From NCBI RefSeq assembly GCF_004340945.1, contig NZ_SLYD01000001.1, forward strand, positions 744,001 through 808,000: DNA of 64,000 nt, in the 5' to 3' direction. The stretch's first letter is position 1; each line of letters starts with the position of its first letter. A program made the position numbers and the translations under genes. The notes under the pieces were generated by a model, which was not told where the DNA came from, did not search any database, and saw only the letters and a list, made by a program, of their open reading frames with translations. The DNA is from Sphingomonas sp. PP-F2F-A104-K0414. Its GTDB lineage: Bacteria; Pseudomonadota; Alphaproteobacteria; Sphingomonadales; Sphingomonadaceae. Below are positions 42,319 through 50,645 of the stretch, in pieces.

Positions 42319-43307
42319 ACCGTCTCCTGCCGTCCAAAATCAGGCGTATCAAGCGCGTCTTCAAGAGGTAATTCGGGGGGAGGGCCCTGACGCACGAGCA
42401 CCAGCGCGACCGCGACCATCACGACGCCGACCAGATCCGCCGTCCCAAGCCGCTCGCCATACACCAGCCAGCCGACCAGCCCCGCCACCACCGGCTGGAT
42501 CAGCAGCGCGATCCCGATCACCAGCGGCGTGAAACGGCCGAGCGCATAGATCATCAGCCCCTGGCCGAGCACCTGGCTGCACAAAGCGAGCCCGATCAGC
42601 GGCCCCCAGTGCGTCGGCAGCACGCGTTCGCCCATCGCCAGCGCGAACACCAGCAGCGGCACGATCCCCGCCAGCGTCGACAAGGTCAGCGCGGAAACCG
42701 GGGCGAGCGTCGCCCGGGCGCGCGCCATCAGGATGAAATAGACGGTGTAGAGCAGCCCCGCGAGCAGGCAGAACAGATCGCCCGCGAGGTTCTTCGCATC
42801 GAGCTGGTACGACCGCCCGAGCAGCAATGCGCCGCCTGCCGCCGCCAGCGCCAGCGCGAACCCTTGCGTCCGCGTCGGCCAGCTTCGTACGATCAGGAAG
42901 CCGTAGATCGGAAAGATCAGCGTCGCGACGTTGCCGAACAGCGTCGCGTTGGCGAGCGTCGTCCGCAGGATCCCGAGGTGCCAGGTACCGAGATCGGCCG
43001 CGAAGCAAACCCCGCCCGCGAGCAGCCCGGCCCATAATTTCCACCCGAGCCGCCTGGGTCGCGCGCCCTGCTGGACCGCGAGGACGACCAGGAACGGCAC
43101 CGCGAGCGTCAGCCGCCAGAACCCCGCCGCCACCGGTCCGACCTCGGTCGCGCGGACGAACCACGGCCCGAATGCGAGTGCGACGTTCGCCACCACCAGC
43201 GCCGCGAACGCGATCAGGCCCGGCGCAGCGACACTGTTCGCCTCCGTCGTCAAACCGCGCGGCGTATCGGGCGCGCTAGATAATCTTTGCGGGTCGGGGC
43301 GATGCAT
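42315..43307 (-). CDS. EamA / DMT superfamily transporter
   Basis: Ten hydrophobic helices in 330 residues, in two homologous EamA halves, mark a drug/metabolite transporter. Helix 1 begins after about 28 polar residues (APGLIAFAALVVANVALAFG), and AGGVCFAADLGTWHLGIL and the second-half segment TPLVIGIALLIQPVVAGLVG are characteristic. These proteins export amino acids or small metabolites; the cargo here is unknown. Its end overlaps the start of the COQ9 gene, so they share a transcript. Confidence 0.87.
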   Translation of the reverse strand: MHRPDPQRLSSAPDTPRGLTTEANSVAAPGLIAFAALVVANVALAFGPWFVRATEVGPVAAGFWRLTLAVPFLVVLAVQQGARPRRLGWKLWAGLLAGGVCFAADLGTWHLGILRTTLANATLFGNVATLIFPIYGFLIVRSWPTRTQGFALALAAAGGALLLGRSYQLDAKNLAGDLFCLLAGLLYTVYFILMARARATLAPVSALTLSTLAGIVPLLVFALAMGERVLPTHWGPLIGLALCSQVLGQGLMIYALGRFTPLVIGIALLIQPVVAGLVGWLVYGERLGTADLVGVVMVAVALVLVRQGPPPELPLEDALDTPDFGRQETV

Positions 43308-43358
43308 GCCGCGCTGTAGCCTCCTATCTTCCCCCCGTCAGGCCAATAAGGAGCTTCC

Positions 43359-44447
43359 ATGCCTAGCCTATTCGATCCGATTACCCTTGGCGCCGTCGAC
43401 GCGCCGAACCGCATCATCATGGCGCCGCTCACGCGTGGGCGTGCCGACAAGGATGCCGTTCCGACCGACATGATGGTCGAGTATTATACGCAGCGGGCGA
43501 GCGCCGGCCTGATCATCTCGGAAGCCACCGGCATCAGCCGCGAAGGCCTCGGCTGGCCGTTCGCGCCGGGTCTGTGGACCGATGCGCAGGTTGCCGCCTG
43601 GAAGCCCGTCACCGACTCGGTCCACGCCGCCGGCGGCCGGATCGTCGCGCAGCTATGGCACATGGGTCGCCAGGGCCATTCGTCGGTGTACGAGACGCAG
43701 CCCGTGTCGTCGTCGGCAACCGCGACCGAAGGCCAGGCGCACACGTTCGAGGGCAAGAAGGATTTCGAGGTCGCGCGTCCGCTCGAGACCAACGAGATCC
43801 CGCGCCTGCTGGCCGACTACGAGCTGGCGACCAGGAACGCGCTCGCGGCAGGCTTTGACGGCGTGCAGATCCACGCGGCGAACGGTTATCTGATCGACCA
43901 GTTCCTGCGCGACAACGCGAACTTCCGCACCGACGAATATGGTGGCTCGATCGAGAACCGCGTCCGTCTGCTGCGCGAGGTCGCCGAGCGCGTCATCTCG
44001 GTCGCCGGCGCTGATCGCGTCAGCGTCCGCCTGTCGCCGAACGGCGATTCGCAGGGCGTTGACGACAGCAACCCCGAGGCGCTGTTCACCGCGGCCGCAA
44101 AGGCGTTGTCCGATCTCGGCATCGCGTTCCTCGAACTGCGCGAGCCTGGCCCCGACGGCACGTTCGGCAAGACCGATGTGCCAAAGCTCAGCCCGGCGAT
44201 CCGGAAAGTGTTCAAGGGCGTGCTGATCGTGAACTCGGACTACGATACGCTGGAAAAGGCGCAGGCTGAGCTCGACACGGGTGATGCCGATGCGATCAGC
44301 TTCGGTCGTCCGTTCATCGCGAACCCCGACTTGCCCGAGCGTTTGCGCACCGGCGCGCCGCTCGCAAAGGACGATGCGAAGACGTGGTACAGCCAGGGTC
44401 CCGAGGGCTATATCGACTACCCCGCGCTCGAGACTGCGAACGCCTGA
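43359..44447 (+). CDS. Old Yellow Enzyme family alkene reductase
   Basis: This FMN enzyme reduces activated C=C bonds with NAD(P)H. The TIM-barrel pattern is clear: SLFDPITLGAVDAPNRIIMAPLTRGR at the start, then AQLWHMGRQGHSS, then FDGVQIHAANGYLIDQFLRD with the substrate-binding H-N pair, then RLSPNGDSQGVDDSNP and FGRPFIANPDLPERL near the end. At 362 residues it matches NemA-type reductases. It stands alone, divergent from the EamA gene. Confidence 0.92.
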   Translation: MPSLFDPITLGAVDAPNRIIMAPLTRGRADKDAVPTDMMVEYYTQRASAGLIISEATGISREGLGWPFAPGLWTDAQVAAWKPVTDSVHAAGGRIVAQLWHMGRQGHSSVYETQPVSSSATATEGQAHTFEGKKDFEVARPLETNEIPRLLADYELATRNALAAGFDGVQIHAANGYLIDQFLRDNANFRTDEYGGSIENRVRLLREVAERVISVAGADRVSVRLSPNGDSQGVDDSNPEALFTAAAKALSDLGIAFLELREPGPDGTFGKTDVPKLSPAIRKVFKGVLIVNSDYDTLEKAQAELDTGDADAISFGRPFIANPDLPERLRTGAPLAKDDAKTWYSQGPEGYIDYPALETANA

Positions 44448-44461
44448 CGACGGGCGACGCT

Positions 44462-44590
44462 CGATCCTCCCCCGCAAGGGGGAGGTGGCAGGCGCCAGCC
44501 TGACGGAGGGGGAGGCCCGCGCAAACCGTCGTTCCGTGTCCTCCCCCTCCGTCACCTTCGGCGACACATCCCCCTGGCGGGGGAGGATCG
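44462..44590. repeat. Palindromic repeat, family A
   Basis: CGATCCTCCCCCGCAAGGGGG at 44462 mirrors CCCCCTGGCGGGGGAGGATCG ending at 44590, with GACGGAGGGGGAGG and CTCCCCCTCCGTCACC inside. It lies downstream of the alkene reductase gene. Confidence 0.85.
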
Positions 44591-44679
44591 TGAGGGACGA
44601 CCCCCTAGTCACCCGCGCCACCATCGCCTAGCAGCGCGCCTCCGCGTCGTACGGCGCACCGGTGACGACAGGATGCGTA

Positions 44680-45174
44680 ATGAGCGACGGCTGGCCGAGC
44701 GGCGGCAGGGGAACGGGGCCGCTCATGCCCGGCACCGCCGACCGTGCCGCAAAGCGCGCGGAGGAGCGTGCCGACGGCCGCGAGCAGCGCGCGAAGGAGC
44801 GGCTTGCCGCGTCCGAACAGCGATCCGAATCGCGTGCTGCACAACGTGACCTCCAGTCCCAGGAGCGCGAACGCGCCCGCGAAAGCCGGCGGATCGAGGA
44901 GGATCAGCGGATCAAAGCGCGGCTCGATGCGCCGCCGACCAACGACGTCGAGGCGCTGAAGATCTCCAAACGCCGCCGTTCGGGCGCGCTCGCGCGTAGT
45001 GGCGCGGAGTCAAAGACCGACCGCGACACGCGCAGCTACAAGACGATCGTAGATACTGCCAGAATCCGCACGCTCGCCGATCGTGGCGCGTCCTTGTCGG
45101 GGCTTGCCGGCGCATTCGGCATCACGATCGAAGAGGTCGAGGCGGCGTTGCTCGAGACCGCACCGCAGGACTGA
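44680..45174 (+). CDS. Hypothetical highly charged protein
   Basis: The product of 164 residues starts MSDGWPSGGRGTGPL, then has a long arginine/glutamate-rich helix (about 25-80, with RAAKRAEERADGREQRAKER and SQERERARESRRIEED), likely coiled coil. The C-terminal part after KTIVDTARIRTLADRGASL resembles a small helix-turn-helix (LSGLAGAFGITIEEVEAALL). No signal or membrane segment. The frame opens earlier at 44662. No named family was recognised; a DNA- or RNA-associated role is possible but unproven. Confidence 0.6.
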   Translation: MSDGWPSGGRGTGPLMPGTADRAAKRAEERADGREQRAKERLAASEQRSESRAAQRDLQSQERERARESRRIEEDQRIKARLDAPPTNDVEALKISKRRRSGALARSGAESKTDRDTRSYKTIVDTARIRTLADRGASLSGLAGAFGITIEEVEAALLETAPQD

Positions 45175-45180
45175 AGCCCG

Positions 45181-45555
45181 TCAGGCGGCGTGGCTATCAC
45201 CCGCAAGCCAGGCCTTTGCCTCGTCGATGTCGAGGAAGGTCCGGCAGTTCTCGGCTTTCAGATAGCGTTCGGTCTGGAGCTTGGCCAAATGCGACGCCAC
45301 CACTGCCGCGATCGGCGCGGACGTCACCTTGAGCGCCTTGGGCATCATCGCTTCGAGCGCATCGACCACCTTCAACGGCTGGATCGCCGCCTTGCGCAGG
45401 TCGGCGAGCACGACGAACCGGCCGTGATACAGGCGGGCAGCCGTACCCCGCGCCAGTAGTTCGGCGGAGAACGCCGCGGTCGTCGCGAGCGACCAGAACC
45501 CCTCGGTGACGATGGTGAGCGTCTTGGTCGGAACGTCGAAGGCGATCGTGTACAT
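45181..45555 (-). CDS. STAS / SpoIIAA-like domain protein
   Basis: This is a protein of 124 residues from MYTIAFDVPTKTLTIVTEGF. Alternating strands and helices, with RFVVLADLRKAAIQPLKVVD in the middle and NCRTFLDIDEAKAWLAG at the end, resemble the SpoIIAA-like/STAS fold. An earlier ATG at 45579 exists, but the later one begins exactly at the first strand. No partner gene is apparent. Function unknown. Confidence 0.6.
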   Translation of the reverse strand: MYTIAFDVPTKTLTIVTEGFWSLATTAAFSAELLARGTAARLYHGRFVVLADLRKAAIQPLKVVDALEAMMPKALKVTSAPIAAVVASHLAKLQTERYLKAENCRTFLDIDEAKAWLAGDSHAA

Positions 45556-45603
45556 ACTGATCTTCGTTAAGCGCCGCATCTTAACGATATGCTGTCGTTC
45601 GGT

Positions 45604-46419
45604 TTAGTCGGTGCCCGGCAGGTCGACGTGAAGCCGGCGAAAGCGCGCCTCGACCAAGCTGTATGCGCCGAACAGCGCCAGCCCGATCCCGGTCAGCATG
45701 AGCAGCCATTTGCCGCCCGGTTGTGATTGCAGCCGTTCCAGTGCTTCAGCCACCCCGCCTGCGTCGCTGGCGTGCGCGGTCCACGCCGCAAGGGCGAACA
45801 GCCCGGCAACGATCAGGAACACGAGCGCGCGCGCGCCGTAGCCGATCCGGCCCATCGTGCAGACATAGCCGGGGGCAGGGGCATCGCCGCGCAGGTCGTG
45901 GATGAAGTCGCCGCGCCACGCCTTCTGCGCCTGCTGGAATGCGGCGACGAGGATCCCGATCGCGACCGCGCCGACCAGGAGGCGTCCGGCGGGCTGGTCG
46001 AGCAACAACGCGGTCCAGTCGCGCGCACTCTCGTCGCCGGGCGAGACGGCGATCTTGCCCTTGCCCAGATCGAGTGCGAGCCGGGTCGCAGTCCAGGCGA
46101 GTATCAAGTGCGCGATGCCGCTGACAACATGGCCGATCCGCCTGAGACTTCCCTTGGCATCGCGGGTGATCTGCTCCGGGTTCGCTGCGGCTTCGGTCAG
46201 CCGCCAGATCGCGTAGCCGAGCAGCCCCGCCGCGACGATCGCCAGCAGTACGGGGCCGAGCGGCCCGCCTGCCATCGACCCGATCGCGCCTTGGTTGTCG
46301 GCAATCTCGCCGCCGTGCAGCGCTGCATCAACCGCGAACCAGCCGACAAGGATGTACACCACCCCGCGCGCGGCAAAGCCGAGCTTGGCGAGCAGCGTCG
46401 CATTCGCATCCGAAATCAT
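45604..46419 (-). CDS. DUF1206 family membrane protein
   Basis: This protein of 271 residues has six hydrophobic helices arranged as three repeats of a two-helix unit. Each repeat opens with a variant of LARLGFAARGVVYILVGW: KLGFAARGVVYILVGWFAVD, RRIGHVVSGIAHLILAWTAT and GRIGYGARALVFLIVAGLFA. That threefold layout is DUF1206. The function is unknown. It ends 25 bases from the STAS-like gene's upstream frame on the same strand. Confidence 0.85.
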   Translation of the reverse strand: MISDANATLLAKLGFAARGVVYILVGWFAVDAALHGGEIADNQGAIGSMAGGPLGPVLLAIVAAGLLGYAIWRLTEAAANPEQITRDAKGSLRRIGHVVSGIAHLILAWTATRLALDLGKGKIAVSPGDESARDWTALLLDQPAGRLLVGAVAIGILVAAFQQAQKAWRGDFIHDLRGDAPAPGYVCTMGRIGYGARALVFLIVAGLFALAAWTAHASDAGGVAEALERLQSQPGGKWLLMLTGIGLALFGAYSLVEARFRRLHVDLPGTD

Positions 46420-46518
46420 GATGGCCCCTTTGTTACGGGGGCATAACGGCGCGGCGGTCGCGACGTTCCTGTGGAGGGGCGGCGAAGAGTGTGGCTGTTG
46501 GCTGCTATCCTAAGATTT

Positions 46519-46573
46519 GTCTCTCCGCGAAAGCGGAGATCCAGACTGGGCTCCCGCCTTCGCGGGAGAACAA
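46519..46573. repeat. Palindromic repeat, family C
   Basis: GTCTCTCCGCGAAAGCGGAGA, then TCCAGACTGGGC, then TCCCGCCTTCGCGGGAGAAC. It sits upstream of the DUF1206 gene and is followed 34 bases later by a family A fragment. Confidence 0.8.
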
Positions 46574-46606
46574 GGAAGGGCATCGTGCCGCACGACGCCA
46601 CTCAAA

Positions 46607-46634
46607 CGATCCTCCCCCTGGCGGGGGAGGATCG
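46607..46634. repeat. Palindromic repeat, family A, single hairpin
   Basis: CGATCCTCCCCCTGGCGGGGG continues to AGGATCG, a perfect single hairpin that is one end unit of the longer family A elements. It shows that the hairpin can occur alone. Confidence 0.8.
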
Positions 46635-46719
46635 CAGACGCGGCGTTCGCGAAGAGAATTACGAGGGACAACGCTGAGTACCACGCTCATCGTTCGTAAG
46701 GGGAAGGGTGACGTTGAGG

Positions 46720-46920
46720 TTATTCCGGAGGTTTGTCGGGTGCGGGGCTTTCTAGCTTTGCACCATCCAGCGTCCTGTCCATCCGAGCCTTCACAGCCGC
46801 TTCCGCTGCCTTCTCCGCGGTCGTCCGTCCAAACACCCGCCGGTTCTGGTTCGCGCGCACCGCAGCCGCGGCCCGTGCCCGCTGCTTCCGCGCAAGCCGC
46901 AGGTTGATCACCTCACCCAC
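46720..46920 (-). CDS. DUF4169 family small protein
   Basis: This is a protein of 66 residues with GTG start. MGEVINLRLARKQRARAAAA is the family opening, followed by RRVFGRTTAEKAAEAAVKAR. It is basic, helical and without membrane segments. It lies nine bases after ribH on the same strand and so ends the riboflavin operon. The function of DUF4169 is not known. Confidence 0.8.
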   Translation of the reverse strand: MGEVINLRLARKQRARAAAAVRANQNRRVFGRTTAEKAAEAAVKARMDRTLDGAKLESPAPDKPPE

Positions 46921-46929
46921 GCGCGCATC

Positions 46930-47352
46930 TCACGCGATGAACCGGTCCTTCAACGCCAGCATCGCCAGCGCCGCATTGGCCGCACCACCACCCTTGTCGC
47001 CCTCGGTCGGACGCGCACGCGTGAGCGCCTGCGCCTCGTTCTCGGTCGTCAGGATGCCGTTGCCGACGGCCAAGCCGTCCATCGTCAGCTGCATGATCCC
47101 GCGTGCGCTCTCGCCCGCGACAATCTCGAAATGATAGGTCTCGCCGCGGATCACGACGCCCAGCGCGACATAGGCGTCGAACGTCTCGCTCTCAGCCGCC
47201 AGCGCGATCGCGCCGGGGACTTCGAGCGCACCGGGGACGGTGATCGTCTCGTGCGTGTGGCCGGCGACTTCGATCGCTGCCTTCGCACCCTCGACCAGCA
47301 GGTCGTTGAGGTGATCGTAGAACCGGGCTTCGACGATGAGGAGATGCGCCAT
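46930..47352 (-). CDS. ribH: 6,7-dimethyl-8-ribityllumazine synthase
   Basis: RibH condenses 5-amino-6-ribitylaminouracil with dihydroxybutanone phosphate to form lumazine, the precursor of riboflavin. The family blocks [52 protein letters not shown] and [13 protein letters not shown] are all visible, including the catalytic histidine in TYHFE. From MAHLL at 47352 it has 140 residues. The start overlaps the ribB stop (ATGA). Confidence 0.95.
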   Translation of the reverse strand: MAHLLIVEARFYDHLNDLLVEGAKAAIEVAGHTHETITVPGALEVPGAIALAAESETFDAYVALGVVIRGETYHFEIVAGESARGIMQLTMDGLAVGNGILTTENEAQALTRARPTEGDKGGGAANAALAMLALKDRFIA

Positions 47353-48506
47353 CAGTTGTTCTTTTCCGTGTTCAGGGACGCGATCGGGCGCTCGCCGACG
47401 ATCGACAGCCCATAGCCGTCGAGCCCGACCAGCGTGTGATGCGTGTTGGTGATCAGCACCATGTCGTGGACGCCGAGCTCGGTCAGGATCATCGCGCCGA
47501 CGCCGTAGTCGCGCAGTTCCTCCATGTCCGGGGTGATCTCCGCACCCGCCTTCTTCATCACCGCGGAGGTGAAGGTATTGCTGCGCGGACGGTTGATCAC
47601 GACGATCACGCCGGTGCCTTCGTCGGCAATCATCTGCATCGAGCGCGCGAGGATACGGCCACGATCGCCCGATTCGCCGAAGATGTCCGCGAACGGCGAC
47701 AGCGCATGCATGCGGACGAGCGTCGGCTTGGCGGGGTCGATCTTGCCCTTCACCAGCGCGACCTGCTCGGTGCCGGTGGCCTTGTTCCAGAATGTCAGCG
47801 CGCTCCAGTCGCCGCCCCATTCGGAGGTGAACTTCGCTTCGGCGCGCTTCTCGACGAGGTGATCGTGGCGGCGGCGATAGGCGATCAGGTCGCGGATCGT
47901 GCCGATCTTGACGTTGTGGAACTGCGCGAAGGTGACGAGGTCGTCCATCCGCGCCATCGTGCCGTCCTCGTTCATGATCTCGCAGATCACACCCGAGGGG
48001 TTGAGCCCGGCGAGCCGTGCGACGTCGACCGCCGCCTCGGTATGGCCGGCGCGGATCAGCACGCCGCCATCGCGCGCGACCAGCGGGAAGACATGGCCGG
48101 GGGTGACGATATCCGGCTTGCCCTTGGTCGCATCGACCGCGACCGCGATCGTGCGCGCACGGTCGGCGGCCGAGATGCCCGTCGTGACGCCTTCGAGCGC
48201 TTCGATCGAGACGGTGAACGCGGTCTCGTGCCGCGTCCCGTTGTTGCGGCTCATCAGCTCGAGCCCAAGCTCCTCGGTCCGCTCCCTCGTCAGCGCGAGG
48301 CAGATCAGCCCGCGACCGAACTTCGCCATGAAGTTGATCTTCTCAGGGGTCGCCATCTGCGCTGGGATGACGAGGTCGCCCTCGTTCTCGCGATCCTCGT
48401 CGTCGACCAGGATGAACATCCGGCCGTTGCGCGCCTCGTCGATGATCTCTTCGGGGCTGGAGAGATACCCATGCTTCAGACGGGCGAGTTCAGCGGGCAG
48501 CGGCAC
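47352..48506 (-). CDS. ribB: Dihydroxybutanone-phosphate synthase with degenerate GTP cyclohydrolase II domain (RibBX type)
   Basis: The N-terminal domain makes 3,4-dihydroxy-2-butanone 4-phosphate from ribulose 5-phosphate; [20 protein letters not shown] and [19 protein letters not shown] carry the metal and substrate residues. The C-terminal half resembles GTP cyclohydrolase II but lacks the three zinc cysteines: the corresponding place reads [19 protein letters not shown], without cysteine. That domain is probably inactive, as in RibBX proteins. No in-frame ATG lies close; GTG at 48506 with GGAG before it fits best and gives 384 residues. Another gene must supply GTP cyclohydrolase II. Confidence 0.9.
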   Translation of the reverse strand: MPLPAELARLKHGYLSSPEEIIDEARNGRMFILVDDEDRENEGDLVIPAQMATPEKINFMAKFGRGLICLALTRERTEELGLELMSRNNGTRHETAFTVSIEALEGVTTGISAADRARTIAVAVDATKGKPDIVTPGHVFPLVARDGGVLIRAGHTEAAVDVARLAGLNPSGVICEIMNEDGTMARMDDLVTFAQFHNVKIGTIRDLIAYRRRHDHLVEKRAEAKFTSEWGGDWSALTFWNKATGTEQVALVKGKIDPAKPTLVRMHALSPFADIFGESGDRGRILARSMQMIADEGTGVIVVINRPRSNTFTSAVMKKAGAEITPDMEELRDYGVGAMILTELGVHDMVLITNTHHTLVGLDGYGLSIVGERPIASLNTEKNN

Positions 48507-49101
48507 GGTAATGCTCCATTCTTTGGAGGTAGCGGGCGAGGACGTCGATCTCGATGTTGACCGACTGTTCCACGTGGATCGTCCCGAGCGTAGTGACGCT
48601 CCAGGTATGCGGGATGATGTTGAGGCCGAACTCGACCTCTCCATCGATGTCCTGAACGGTGTTCACGGTGAGCGAGACGCCGTCGACGGTGACCGAACCC
48701 TTGGGCGCGATGAATGGCGCGATGTCTGCGCCGGCGCGGATCGTGACGCGGTGCGAGCCGCCTTCCTCCGCGAGCGCGACGACGGTGCCGAGGCCGTCGA
48801 CATGGCCCGTGACGATATGGCCGCCGAGCTCGTCGCCGAGCTTCATCGCGCGTTCTAGGTTGAACTTGCGGCCCTCGGTCCATTGGTCCTTGGCGGTACG
48901 GCTGATCGTCTCTCCGGAGACGTCGACGGCGAACCAATTGGGGCCTTTATCGACGACGGTCAGGCAGACGCCCGAGCAGGAGATCGACGCGCCGAGATCG
49001 ACGGTGGCGGTATCATAGGCGGTCGCGACGACGACGCGCGTATCGCCTGGTGACTCCACGCGCGTAACGGTGCCTATATCGGTGACGATTCCGGTGAACA
49101 T
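48490..49101 (-). CDS. ribE: Riboflavin synthase, alpha chain
   Basis: This enzyme dismutates two lumazine molecules to riboflavin and a pyrimidine that is recycled. Two homologous halves are visible, each with the pattern MFTGIV...G and a GVCLTV/GVSLTVN block: [14 protein letters not shown] in half one, [14 protein letters not shown] in half two, plus [11 protein letters not shown] in between. The length is 203 residues. The open frame extends upstream but [10 protein letters not shown] is the standard start. Its ATG shares a base with the ribD stop (TAATG). Confidence 0.95.
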   Translation of the reverse strand: MFTGIVTDIGTVTRVESPGDTRVVVATAYDTATVDLGASISCSGVCLTVVDKGPNWFAVDVSGETISRTAKDQWTEGRKFNLERAMKLGDELGGHIVTGHVDGLGTVVALAEEGGSHRVTIRAGADIAPFIAPKGSVTVDGVSLTVNTVQDIDGEVEFGLNIIPHTWSVTTLGTIHVEQSVNIEIDVLARYLQRMEHYRAAAR

Positions 49102-50246
49102 TATGCCTCGTTTCGTTCGCGCTCGTAGACCTCGAGCCTGTCCATGCCAAGTTGCCGCGCATCGACGACCGCCCAGCGACCATGCGCTTCGGTCAGGTCG
49201 GTGAGGCCGATGTCGCGGAGTGCGTGCTTGCTGCCGCCGATCAGGATCGGTGCACGGTAGAGCAGGATACGGTCGACCAAGTCCGCGGACAGGAACGCCG
49301 ACGCTACGGCCGCGCCGCCTTCGACGAGGATGTGGTCGATGTTGGGCAGGGTGGCGATGTCCGAAGGGGAGGGGATGACGGTCCAATTTGCGTGGCCATC
49401 TGCTCCAACTCCTCGCTCCACGATCATTCCGTCTGCAATCGTTATTTTGTCACCCGCCCCAATTCCGTCACCCCAGCTAAAGCTGGGGTCTCCCCGTGAG
49501 GCTCCGTCGTGGCCGGCAACGGGGATATTCCAGCTTTCGCTGGAATGACGGGGGGAGGGGAAAACGGTAAGCGTGGTCGACAGTAGTATGCGCTTCGGCG
49601 CGCGCTCTTCCAAGCCCGGCAACCGCACGTCGAGTCGCGGTGCGTCTGTCTCATACGTCCCACGTCCAACGAGGATCGCTTCGTGCCGACTCCGCTCGAG
49701 ATGGGCGTGTGCCCGCGCCTGCGGACCGGTGATCCAGCGACTCGATCCGTCCGCCATCGCGATACAGCCGTCGAGCGAGGTGGCCAGCTTCAAGGTGACA
49801 TGGGGGCGGCCGAGTGCCTGCCGCGTCAGGAACCCCGCCATCGAACGACGGGCCTCGTCCGAGCGAATGCCGCGCGTGACGATGATGCCTGCCGCGTGAA
49901 GCCGCGCGAACCCCTGGCCGGCCGTTCGAGCGTCGAGATCCTCAAGCGCTGCGACCACGCGCGCCACACCCGACTCGATCAGAAGCTCGCTGCAGGCCGG
50001 CCCGCGTGACGATTGATGCGCGCAGGGCTCGAGCGTGACGTAAGCCGTGGCCCCCTGTGCTTTCGCACCGGCCTCGGCCAGCGCCATTGCCTCGGCATGC
50101 GGACGACCACCCGGCTGCGTCCAGCCGCGTCCAACGACGCGCCCGTCGCGCGCGATCACGCAGCCGACATTGGGGTTGGGCGCCGTCCTGCCGCGACCGC
50201 GCTCGGCGAGCGCCAGTGCAGCCCCCATCCAGCGCGAGTCGGTCAG
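49101..50246 (-). CDS. ribD: Bifunctional riboflavin deaminase-reductase, with an in-frame palindromic insert
   Basis: RibD deaminates and reduces the pyrimidine intermediate of riboflavin synthesis. The deaminase domain has TAPNPNVGCVIARDG, the zinc histidine in GRPHAEAMALAE, and the cysteine pair in TLEPCAHQSSRGPACSELL. The reductase domain has TLKLATSLDGCIAMADGSS, HILVEGGAAVASAFL and LYRAPILIGG. Between KRILLS and WTVIPSPSDIATL lies an extra stretch of about 50 residues encoded partly by a family D repeat (see 49465). The start is not an ATG at the usual place: CTG at 50246 gives LTDSRWMGAALALA, matching the family opening, and overlaps the stop of the upstream gene; the first ATG is six codons later (50228). 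Confidence 0.9.
   Translation of the reverse strand: MTDSRWMGAALALAERGRGRTAPNPNVGCVIARDGRVVGRGWTQPGGRPHAEAMALAEAGAKAQGATAYVTLEPCAHQSSRGPACSELLIESGVARVVAALEDLDARTAGQGFARLHAAGIIVTRGIRSDEARRSMAGFLTRQALGRPHVTLKLATSLDGCIAMADGSSRWITGPQARAHAHLERSRHEAILVGRGTYETDAPRLDVRLPGLEERAPKRILLSTTLTVFPSPRHSSESWNIPVAGHDGASRGDPSFSWGDGIGAGDKITIADGMIVERGVGADGHANWTVIPSPSDIATLPNIDHILVEGGAAVASAFLSADLVDRILLYRAPILIGGSKHALRDIGLTDLTEAHGRWAVVDARQLGMDRLEVYERERNEA
49465..49552. repeat. Palindromic repeat, family D, inside ribD
   Basis: CCGTCACCCCAGCTAAAGCTGGGG at 49465 is mirrored by CCAGCTTTCGCTGGAATGACGG ending at 49552. It belongs to the same family as the intergenic copy at 62277-62363. Here it is read in frame within ribD, giving the peptide RHSSESWNIP and, on the other arm, DPSFSWGD. 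No stop codon or frameshift results, so the reading frame stays open across it. Confidence 0.88.
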
Positions 50247-50590
50247 ATTCCCATCGCCTTGAGCTTGTCGTCGAGTCGCTTGAACGAGGCGCGCTGCGCA
50301 TCCTCGCGGGCCTTCTGCTCGGCGAGCGCCTTGGCCTTGATCGGCGCGTCGATCTTTTGCTGCGCAACGATCTGCGCGTCTGTGCGATCCGCGGGCCATT
50401 GCTCGACATAGATGATCTTCGGGCGATATTCCTTCTCGACGTACGAATCCTTCATGAACGCGTAGATCAGGAAGCTGGTGACGCCGAGCGCGGCCACGAG
50501 AAAGATGAGTTCGTACGGCCGGCGCTGGCTGAGGAAAAGCCGCAGGTCGCGATAGGCGACGATCGGCGTGAAGCGACTGAAAAAGCCCAT
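50243..50590 (-). CDS. Small single-helix membrane protein
   Basis: This protein of 115 residues starts MGFFSRFTPIVAYRDLRLFL. One transmembrane helix (about 28-48, ELIFLVAALGVTSFLIYAFM) is followed by KDSYVEKEYRPKIIYVEQWP and a charged helical tail rich in A, K, Q and R. An upstream TTG at 50599 is possible, but the ATG is better. The stop overlaps the CTG start of ribD, so it heads the riboflavin operon. No family name recognised; the tail is probably cytoplasmic or periplasmic coiled coil. Confidence 0.7.
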   Translation of the reverse strand: MGFFSRFTPIVAYRDLRLFLSQRRPYELIFLVAALGVTSFLIYAFMKDSYVEKEYRPKIIYVEQWPADRTDAQIVAQQKIDAPIKAKALAEQKAREDAQRASFKRLDDKLKAMGI

Positions 50591-50645
50591 GCGCGCCAAG
50601 ATAGGGGGACGGAGCCGGCTAGGCCAGCCCCGCGCCCCTTAAGCT

